Positions 1 through 6,600 of a DNA stretch of 9,670 bases are shown piece after piece (within the stretch, counting starts at the first letter, position 1; each line of letters begins with the position of its first letter). The translations under genes were made by a program, and so were the position numbers. Origin of the DNA: G039029935 sp039029935 (lineage in GTDB: Bacteria > Chloroflexota > Anaerolineae > Caldilineales > Caldilineaceae); contig JBCCFC010000441.1 in the NCBI GenBank assembly GCA_039029935.1, positions 1 through 9,670 on the forward strand, in the 5' to 3' direction. A model generated the notes under the pieces. It was not told where the DNA came from and ran no database searches. It worked only from the letters and a program-made list of their open reading frames with translations.

Positions 1-549
1 CCGGAAAATCTGGTCCAACATGCTGCTTGTAATCGTGTCATTCCATGTTTCAGCAAAGACGACAGGAACGTTGTTGTCCGCTGCAACTTCTTTCGATGCA
101 ACACCAACTGAGCTATGATAGCCACCACCAACAGCCACAACGCCATCCTGGTTGATGAGCTTTTCCATCACAGCCATACCACGCTCTGGCAGACCCTCTG
201 AGTCTTCGATGATAATCTCAACCTGCTTGCCGAGAATACCACCCCGTGCGTTGATGTCGCTCTCCGCAATCATCATCGCGTCACGCATGGCTTCACCACC
301 AACAACCGTGCCCGGTGCAGAGAGTGGCGCCAATGCACCAATCTTGATGACATCACCTTCTTCAGTCGCAGCTTCTTCCCCTTCATCAGCCGCCTCTTCG
401 CCTTCGCCCTCTTCGGCAGCTTCCTCAGCAGCTTCTTCCTGCGCTGGCTCCCCCACAACCTCTTGTGTTGCGCCTGCACAAGCACTGGTCAACAGTGTAA
501 GTACAAGAAACAGGCTAATCAGCAGTGACATTTTTTTTGTTTTCAACAT
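1..549 (-). CDS. ABC transporter substrate-binding lipoprotein, branched-chain amino acid type (N-terminal part, runs off left edge)
   Basis: The 183 visible codons encode the start of an extracytoplasmic solute-binding protein that would deliver a small ligand (amino acid, amide or urea type) to an ABC importer. Residues 1-23 are a lipoprotein signal peptide (KTKK n-region, Leu-rich core) ending in LLTSAC, so Cys24 is the likely lipidated residue. Residues 29-66 are a Glu/Ala-rich acidic linker to the membrane. From about residue 67 the sequence reads VIKIGALAPLSAPG and then ARGGILGKQVEIIIEDSEG, the usual opening of the periplasmic binding protein type 1 (Peripla_BP_6/LivK) fold. VAVGGGYHSSV (138-148) fits the ligand-pocket strand. 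The start at 549 is favoured over Met7 because GAGGGG lies 8 nt upstream. The C-terminal half and any permease genes lie outside the window, so the ligand cannot be named. Confidence 0.88.
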   Translation of the reverse strand, partial: MLKTKKMSLLISLFLVLTLLTSACAGATQEVVGEPAQEEAAEEAAEEGEGEEAADEGEEAATEEGDVIKIGALAPLSAPGTVVGGEAMRDAMMIAESDINARGGILGKQVEIIIEDSEGLPERGMAVMEKLINQDGVVAVGGGYHSSVGVASKEVAADNNVPVVFAETWNDTITSSMLDQIFR

Positions 550-557
550 GTCTAGTT

Positions 558-563
558 CCCCTC
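558..563 (-). promoter_or_regulatory. Ribosome binding site of the ABC lipoprotein gene
   Basis: On the minus strand GAGGGG ends 8 nt before the ATG at 549-547. This decides the start codon in favour of 549 over the in-frame ATG six codons further in. Confidence 0.75.
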
Positions 564-568
564 AATTG

Positions 569-613
569 TTCACCACTCAATATGTGTTCAGACCTTAGAG
601 GTCGAGTAGTGAA
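569..613 (-). promoter_or_regulatory. 5' leader hairpin of the ABC lipoprotein mRNA
   Basis: In the minus-strand RNA the ten bases at 613-604 can pair without interruption with the ten at 578-569 (nine Watson-Crick pairs and one G-U). The enclosed sequence holds a second 5-bp hairpin, GACCT/AGGTC (603-599 with 595-591). The structure ends 5 nt before the Shine-Dalgarno sequence, so it is placed to affect ribosome access or to bind a regulator. On DNA the inner GACCT-TAG-AGGTC palindrome could also be an operator. There is no U-tract, so it is not an intrinsic terminator. No known riboswitch class was recognised. Confidence 0.5.
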
Positions 614-692
614 TGCTGTTATTTGTGTTTGTAACATTACACATACATTGGAGTCACATTGTGGCGTCTTATTTGTATGTAAGTGTGAGTAC

Positions 693-721
693 AGTATATC
701 ACCTGCGTAAGAGGCTGTCAA
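693..721 (-). promoter_or_regulatory. Sigma-70 type promoter reading leftward to the ABC lipoprotein gene
   Basis: On the minus strand there is a perfect -35 TTGACA (721-716), a 17-bp spacer and a -10 TATACT (698-693) preceded by TGA, an extended -10. Transcription would start near 686 and leave a leader of about 135 nt that contains the hairpin at 569-613. The match is much better than anything else in this intergenic region. Confidence 0.72.
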
Positions 722-854
722 AATACAATGTGCATAGGCTGTTCTGTACCAAATGCATAAGGCTGGCTGGAATACACCGATTGAAGAAATATTACTGGTC
801 AGAAGCAAAAATAGTTATAGTCTGTAATCGTCATGAAGACGTAAGTTTGAAATC

Positions 855-963
855 CGCTACCCAACCTATGTGGACTGACCTTCGGGAGGTGACGATGGTT
901 ACGATGAGAGCACTCAGTATGTACCGTCACCGACCAAAGGTCTTACCCATAGCTCGGGTAGCG
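855..963 (+). ncRNA. Long nested imperfect hairpin; candidate structured 5' leader RNA or hairpin repeat element
   Basis: Pairing segments nest without conflict around one axis: 855-862/956-963 (8 bp), 866-870/948-952 (5 bp), 872-873/946-947, 877-882/937-942 (6 bp), 888-894/925-931 (7 bp), 900-902/921-923, and 905-908/913-916 closing a 4-nt loop. The RNA would be a rod of about 109 nt with internal loops. A local alternative hairpin, GACC-AAA-GGTC (932-942), would compete with the 877-882 pairing, so two states are possible. The structure ends about 10 nt before the AGGAG of the downstream hydrolase gene, which suggests a cis-regulatory leader. A hairpin-forming mobile repeat (MITE) or a separate small RNA are alternatives. 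No named riboswitch was recognised, and no promoter for it is evident. Confidence 0.4.
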
Positions 964-989
964 AATAGCAATTAGGAGAATTAATTATC

Positions 990-1916
990 ATGGATCGCGT
1001 TTATGTTATGCAATTGGTGCGCTCATTTCAGGCGGGCGAAATGACCCGTCGTTCATTCTTAACCAAGGCAACGGCTGCACTAGGTAGCTTGGCCGCTGCC
1101 AATGTATTGCTGGCTGGCTGTCAGCCCGTCACACCACCGCCTGCTGAGGTTGTGGTCGAAGAGGATGCGGCTGAATCTGCTGCCGAGGATGATGCTGGTG
1201 GTGATGGAAGCGATGAAATGGCTGCAGCAGGCTTGGTGACGGGCATGGTCGAATATCCTGGTGGTGCGGATGACCAAGCACTCACGGGGTACTTGGCGCG
1301 ACCCAAAAGTGGCGACCCTGCCCCCATCGTCATTGTCATCCAAGAGTGGTGGGGACTCAATGAGCATATCAAAGATGTTACCCGTCGTTTTGCTGATGAA
1401 GGCTTTGTGGCCTTGGCCCCAGATTTGTATCACGGCGTCGTGGTGAGCGAACCGGACGAAGCGCGTAAATTGGTCATGGCACTGGATATGGAAGCAGCCG
1501 TCGGTGAAATCCAATCAGCCATTGATTACCTGCAAGGACAGGACTATGTTGCGGATGCCAAAGCTGGTGTCGTCGGTTTCTGTATGGGTGGTCGTTTGGT
1601 ATTGGCAACATCGCTGGTCGAGGATGACTTGGGTGCAGGAGTTGTATTCTATGGTTCACCGCTATCGCCCGATCAGGTCGGTGAGGTCAAGGCCCCACTT
1701 CTGGGACTCTACGGCGATCAGGACCGAGGCATTCCAGTCGAGGCTGTTCAAGCAATGGATGAGGCACTCGATGGCACAGATGTGGAACACGAAATTTACA
1801 TTTACGAAAATGCCCAACACGCGTTCTTTAACGACACGCGTGAGTCCAGCTACAATGCAGAGGTATCGGCTGATGCGTGGGCGAAGACGTTGGCGTGGTT
1901 TAGCGAACGTCTATAG
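990..1916 (+). CDS. Tat-exported lipoprotein, dienelactone hydrolase family (alpha/beta hydrolase)
   Basis: A 308-residue predicted surface-anchored esterase/lactone hydrolase. The N-terminus holds a twin-arginine motif, TRRSFLTK (residues 19-26), a hydrophobic stretch and the lipobox LLAGC, giving lipid-modified Cys44, so the folded enzyme would leave by Tat and then be anchored. Residues 54-77 are an acidic Glu/Asp/Ala linker. The catalytic domain starts near residue 85. Family motifs are intact: QEWWG with Glu119, the nucleophile elbow GFCMGG with Cys198, GDQDRGIP with Asp245, and AQHAFFN with His277, i.e. the Cys/Asp/His triad of dienelactone hydrolases. An AGGAG sits 11 nt before the ATG. 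The family cleaves dienelactone in chloroaromatic degradation, but many members act on other esters. No aromatic pathway genes are nearby, so the substrate is unknown. The gene stands alone, between a structured leader and a strong terminator. Confidence 0.9.
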   Translation: MDRVYVMQLVRSFQAGEMTRRSFLTKATAALGSLAAANVLLAGCQPVTPPPAEVVVEEDAAESAAEDDAGGDGSDEMAAAGLVTGMVEYPGGADDQALTGYLARPKSGDPAPIVIVIQEWWGLNEHIKDVTRRFADEGFVALAPDLYHGVVVSEPDEARKLVMALDMEAAVGEIQSAIDYLQGQDYVADAKAGVVGFCMGGRLVLATSLVEDDLGAGVVFYGSPLSPDQVGEVKAPLLGLYGDQDRGIPVEAVQAMDEALDGTDVEHEIYIYENAQHAFFNDTRESSYNAEVSADAWAKTLAWFSERL

Positions 1917-1930
1917 TTGGGGGTTGATGT

Positions 1931-2014
1931 AAAAAGTGTGCTGGTCAATAACATCTTAGACACCCGTCGTAGGGGCGATGTTGTGTACAATCTATTTGAC
2001 CAGCACACTTTTTT
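1931..2014. terminator. Bidirectional intrinsic terminator with a branched loop
   Basis: Arms at 1931-1948 and 1996-2013 are perfect 18-bp inverted repeats built on AGTGTGCTGGTCAA. The rightward strand has a run of six T (2009-2014) and the leftward strand has five (1935-1931), so both convergent transcripts can end here. The 47-nt loop contains a second stem, AACATC/GATGTT (1950-1955 with 1977-1982), and a short CCC/GGG pairing inside it. The right arm overlaps the last codons of the convergent exonuclease gene, whose stop codon is at 1994-1992. Confidence 0.85.
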
Positions 2015-3443
2015 GTTTAATCCGCTTCAGTCGATGCTCCAACGCCTCAATCTGCACCCGATAGGTCAACCGTTCCCCCATCGGCAATCGATTCAAATTG
2101 TGCAAAGCCCATCCCGCCCACATCTCGGCCTGCGCCAAATCCTTGGTCTGCCACTCACAATATTTTGCCAATTCGACAAAAGGGGTCGGGTTATGTCCTG
2201 CAATCGAAGTCAGCCACTCTTGCCACGTTGTCGTCGCTTCCGTCCATCGCTCCTGTCGTTTTTGCATCAACCCAATACGCTCATAAAGCTGTGCGCGCAA
2301 ACTTGGCCGTTGAATCTCTGTCAGGGCATGTTGATAGGCGGCTTCGGCGTGATGCCAGTCACCAACCTGCTCATAGCTATGACCCAGCGACCACCAATCC
2401 AGCGCATCTAGCAGGTCTGGCGGATGGGTGCGTGTGCCTGGCTCTAGCGAAAAGGCGTGGCTGAGTTGGGTTGCCAGCCCGACCATTGTCACAATATCGA
2501 GCGCGTTGTGATAAAACACACGCTGCATCTCACGCGCATCACCGCTTTGCACATAGTCAATGTATAGCTGCGGAATCATATAACCGGGGACATCTTCATG
2601 GGTGCGATTCTGTGCCAAGATATGCGTTTCTAAGTTGACCAGTCGACAGCTTTGGAGACGCCGCCGCCACAATCTGCGCGCAGGCATCAATAAATCAAGA
2701 TGCGCTTGGTCTGTGTCCAGCAGTGGAATGGTATCTGTGGTTGTCTTGCCTTGACCCGACGCAAAGGTCATCCGGTTGAAGCGCACACGGTTGCGTAACA
2801 GTGGTAGATCAAAAGTGCGGCCATTAAAGGTGATGGTCATCGTGCAGTGTTGCAACAACTCGGCGACCGCGAGCAGCAATGCCCCTTCTTCTGCGGGGTT
2901 GCGCATAAAGAATTGACGCACGATAAAATGGTCATCTTCAAAGACGCCGACGCCAACCATGAAGGGATAGATGCTTGCGCCGCCACCCAGCCCTGTGGTC
3001 TCTGTGTCGATGAATGCGGCTTTGTCAAAGACATGATGGTCGGTCAAATTAAAGTTGGGATGAAAGGGGGCAAAGAGCTTGGGTGCGTGATCGTGTAAGC
3101 GCGCCAGTGGTGCTGTGCCAAGATGATGATTGAGCGGCCATTGTTCTGTGCGCACATAGCATGTCCCTGCCGCGTTGGTGATGATTTCACCAGCGATCAA
3201 CGCCTCGAGTGGGGCTGGCTCACTGACTGGCTCACTAGCTGGCTCACTGACTGGCTCACTGACTGGCTCGTTGTCTGGTTCATTGGCTGGCTCACTGACA
3301 ACAGGCCCAATCACTTGATCATCAGTGGTCGGTAAATCGGTATACACCAACTCCTCGACATGAGCGTCGCTATTGAATTCTTTTTTCGCTTTTTTGGGGT
3401 GCAATTTTTGCAGACGGCGGAGTCGGTCTAGTGTTGTTGACAT
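1992..3443 (-). CDS. YprB-like ribonuclease H-fold (DEDD) exonuclease with C-terminal TPR-like region
   Basis: A 483-residue cytosolic protein. The central domain (about 140-335) matches the YprB RNase H-like family: FIDTETTGLGGG supplies Asp146 and Glu148, FNGRTFDLPLL supplies Asp212, and HNALDIVTM supplies Asp316, giving the four acidic residues that bind two metal ions for 3'-5' nucleic acid exonuclease chemistry. The family signatures HLDLLMPARRLW (Asp249) and DVPGYMIPQLYIDY are also present. Residues 348-480 are helical and TPR-like (WWSLGHSYEQVGDWHHAEAAY), a probable protein-interaction module. The first 80 residues are poorly conserved and include a Ser-Glu-Pro repeat (49-76). No Shine-Dalgarno sequence precedes the ATG, so the transcript may use weak or SD-independent initiation. 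The gene has its own likely promoter and ends in the shared terminator. The substrate (DNA or RNA) is not known from the sequence. Confidence 0.85.
   Translation of the reverse strand: MSTTLDRLRRLQKLHPKKAKKEFNSDAHVEELVYTDLPTTDDQVIGPVVSEPANEPDNEPVSEPVSEPASEPVSEPAPLEALIAGEIITNAAGTCYVRTEQWPLNHHLGTAPLARLHDHAPKLFAPFHPNFNLTDHHVFDKAAFIDTETTGLGGGASIYPFMVGVGVFEDDHFIVRQFFMRNPAEEGALLLAVAELLQHCTMTITFNGRTFDLPLLRNRVRFNRMTFASGQGKTTTDTIPLLDTDQAHLDLLMPARRLWRRRLQSCRLVNLETHILAQNRTHEDVPGYMIPQLYIDYVQSGDAREMQRVFYHNALDIVTMVGLATQLSHAFSLEPGTRTHPPDLLDALDWWSLGHSYEQVGDWHHAEAAYQHALTEIQRPSLRAQLYERIGLMQKRQERWTEATTTWQEWLTSIAGHNPTPFVELAKYCEWQTKDLAQAEMWAGWALHNLNRLPMGERLTYRVQIEALEHRLKRIKQKSVLVK
3217..3300 (-). repeat. Seven tandem 12-bp units inside the exonuclease gene
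   Basis: On the plus strand the unit is GGCTCACTGACT, in seven consecutive copies starting at 3217, 3229, 3241, 3253, 3265, 3277 and 3289. The first four are nearly identical and the next two more diverged. Read on the minus strand they encode degenerate S-E-P-x tetrapeptides between the N-terminal segment and the nuclease domain. Units of 12 bp keep frame, so copy number could vary between strains with only a change in linker length. Confidence 0.85.
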
Positions 3444-3497
3444 ATTGTTGTTGTATGAAATAGAATGAGTAAAAATGCGTTTGTAGATTTCTTACTA

Positions 3498-3506
3498 ATT
3501 ATACCA
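3498..3506 (-). promoter_or_regulatory. Extended -10 promoter element for the exonuclease gene
   Basis: The minus strand reads TGGTATAAT, a perfect -10 hexamer (3503-3498) with the TGn extension, about 55 bp before the ATG at 3443. No good -35 lies at 16-18 bp, which is common for extended -10 promoters. This suggests the gene is transcribed separately from the upstream large secreted-protein gene, although no clear terminator was seen between them. Confidence 0.5.
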
Positions 3507-3616
3507 CAATTCTCCAGATTCAGCATGGCAAACGCTGAAGTGAACAACCTAATCATGGTCAACAACACTTTAAAACACAAACGTCACGCCGGAGAGTGGT
3601 CCGAAAGTCCAACCCC

Positions 3617-6600
3617 CTACTGCGTCACAATCGGTAAATAGATATCATCTTCCCCCGTTGTTGCAGTGACTGGCACAGGTGTTGCGGTGGATGCTGGTGA
3701 ACTTGTCGGTGAACTTGCCGGTGAACTTGTCGGTGTTGGTGTGGCCGTTGATATAGCCGTTGGTGAACTTGTCGGCGTTGGCGAAACTGCTACCGTTGAG
3801 GTGGGTGTATTCGTGAGTATGGGGGCACCAGTTGGGGTGCCAGTTGGCATCGCAGTTGGCGTTGCTGTCGGCATAGACGTTGACGTTGCTGTCGATGTTG
3901 ATGTTGATGTTGCAACTGGTGCTAAAGTCGGCACAGAGGTTGATGTTGCTGCTGGCACAGAAGTCGGCACAGGCGTGGATGTGACAGTTTGCACAGGCGT
4001 TGTTTCCACTTGACAGGGCAGGCTGGACGCTTGGTTGCTAAAGGCCGACTGGTCGCTCCCGTTGAGGGCGATGACCAGGTAGTGTTGTTCCCCAAGGTCA
4101 CATGAAAGCCCACTGTCTGTGTACGTTGTGACACTGCTGTCAACGGTTCCAGCGGATTGCCATGTGTTGTTTTCATCGTTATAGCGTAGGATGACAAAGA
4201 ACGCTTCGTTGTCGCTGTTGTCTTCCCATGTCAACGCAATGTTGCCGTTGCTGATGATGGTGGCGCTCAGTGATGTCGGTGCATTGATCGCAACGTCTGG
4301 AGCAGTTGCAAACTGCTGATCGCTTGCGGCAGACACACTGTCCCCATCAAATGATTGCAATATATAGTAGTAGGTTTTGCCCGGATCAAGGAGACTGTTG
4401 TCCGTGTAGCTTGTTGTCGTCGCCTCTGCGGTATGAATCAAGACCCATTCTTCTGCATCCTGATCCCATCGTCCGATGTAGACGCCATCAATAGACAATG
4501 CCGCTCGTGCGGTACTGCTAGGCAATGCCCACGCCAAATTAATCCCGGTTTCACCCGTCTCTGCTTCAAAGTTGGTGGGCGAGGGGAGGTTGGTACATTC
4601 GACCAACGTATGCACGGTGTTGCTATAATCGCTTTCACCATCCTCATTGTTGGCTGTCACACGGTAGCTATAGGACACATTACAGGCCAAACCGCTGGCG
4701 TCCGCTGTGTCACTATAGCTGGTGCTGTTTGCCGCCAACGTTGCAATCACCTGCCATGTAGAATTGTCATTATTCTTCTCGCGACGATATATGTTGAATC
4801 CAAGTTCATCATTGATGTAGTCGCTCCAACTTAAATCAATTTGGTACTGATCACCATCAGCCCCTGAGTCATTAATCACCGGTGTTGCAGTTAGTAAATT
4901 GGGATTGCTCTGTACGATGAACGCGTCTGATGAACCGTCGTTGTCTGTGTTATCGTCAGTGTCACTCCCCGTAGAGCCGCTATAGACGGCATAGGCCGCT
5001 GCAAAACCAATATTAGACGTGCCATATTTGATGCGCATATAGCCATCCTCACCCCAGTGGGTGTCCCATGAGTTGCGCATGATCCACACACCCTCTACAT
5101 CATCCCAGCCGACGATGACCACGGCGTGGTTAGTAGGGTTGGCAGAACTGCTGGGGCAAAATCGACTCTCATCTTTTTCAAATACGCCACCCGTATAGAA
5201 ATAGGCGTCTACACCAATACAGATGGATGTCGCCACGGGACCATAGTCATAGATCGCTTGTTTGATATCATCGACATAGGCCACACTAAAGGGATCAGAG
5301 GAGTTGACATAGGACCAGCTATTCAACGTTTCATAATGGGTTAGGTCTTCAAGACAAGCCGAGTCCTCGCCTTCATAGGGGAAATCGCTTTCAAGCACGG
5401 TTCCCGGTCCCGTATCATGGGGATAGGCGGGTGTGTCTACAAAATAGTCAAAGGCATACCAACCGCCACTACAAGACCAAAGGGTGGTAAAGAAATCATC
5501 ACCGTTGTTACAGGAAACCAGATATTGCTCAGAGAGATCACGCTCATTGCCATCTTTGTATTTGATCATAGATTCGGCAACACCAACAGTGGCAAAAGCC
5601 CATCCATTACCACATAGCCCTTGGTTTCGTACAGGTGTACAGTAGTCGTTACCATCGGGATGATCACACCAGCTAAAGGCATCGGGGTAATTCTGTGATG
5701 TTGCTGCTGGCTGGGTGCTTGCTGCAACCAGACCGCCACCGCCGTTGAAGGTGTTGGGGTCAACCGTTGGTGGGCGGGAATCATCCTGTGGCCTTGGCTT
5801 GGGTGGGCGGGCGTCATCAAACGACCCTTCGGTTTCCACATGAATCACAAAGGTATCCTCAATATTCCCCTCCACATCGCTATAGACAAGTTGCACTGTC
5901 GCTCGTCCACGCTTGATGGGGTCAATACGGTAGACCTCTGTCACCAACTCACCCATAGAAGGGTCGGTGCGGTCTTCCTCGATGATGCCGATGCTCTCTA
6001 GGGGCAACAACACAGGCGCACCAGCGTCGTCCTCGCCTTGATTGTCGGTCACAAGATTCCAGAAGAAGCCGTTGGAGGGGATGACGGGCAGACGGATAGT
6101 CAGAAACTCGCCAGAACGCAGCCTCACAGTGGACTGATGGTTATCTAAATCAACACAGACTTCCTTCTGTGTATTGTCGGGGTTGAACGTTGCATCCAAC
6201 GGCCCCCCATCACAGCCAACTGGCGGCCATGTCGTTGTGGCGACAAAGTTGCCATAATCGCTATAGAGATCGTTGGGCTGGTTGTCATGTGCTGGTGTAA
6301 AGCTGCGCACACCAAAAAAATAGGTTGTATCCTCTAGTAAGCCTGTCACCGTATACGCTGTTGTTGTCTTGTCTGCGGTTGAGCCGACCACTGTAAATGA
6401 ATCAGGGTCCAACACAAACGTTGTGCGCGCCATTCGTGTGGCGGGGCCGCTCTTCTCAGCTATCCCGATTTCATAATAGCCACCATCATCTTGATAGAGA
6501 ATTGGCTGCCAACGCAAAACGACCGTGTCGGTGGCGATGGCGCGTGCTTTCAATCGGCGTGGCGCAATCGTCTGTGTGGAACGCCAATCTGGGCTGAGGA

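Larger units (their letters stand above)
550..989. other. Divergent intergenic region between the ABC lipoprotein and hydrolase genes
   Basis: These 440 bases contain the leftward promoter, the leader hairpin and the long hairpin described separately. In the remainder (about 722-850) I see no coding potential, no convincing rightward sigma-70 promoter and no RNA gene. A rightward 120-codon open frame (613-975) crosses the promoter and the hairpin and resembles no known protein, so it is not annotated. Confidence 0.6.

Noticed and set aside
613..975. Plus-strand 120-codon open frame before the hydrolase gene
   Set aside because: It runs through a strong opposite promoter and a long hairpin, has no recognisable domain or good ribosome binding site, and its composition is not protein-like.
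3217..3300. Regularly repeated sequence resembling a small CRISPR-like array
   Set aside because: The units are 12 bp, contiguous and without spacers, and they lie in frame inside a well-supported coding sequence.
3444..3616. Possible terminator after the secreted-protein gene
   Set aside because: Only a 5-bp stem with a large loop could be found and no T-run follows it, so no terminator is called.
3666..4013. Plus-strand open frame rich in Val/Gly
   Set aside because: It is the complement of the Thr/Pro/Ser stalk of the secreted protein; its composition is a direct by-product.
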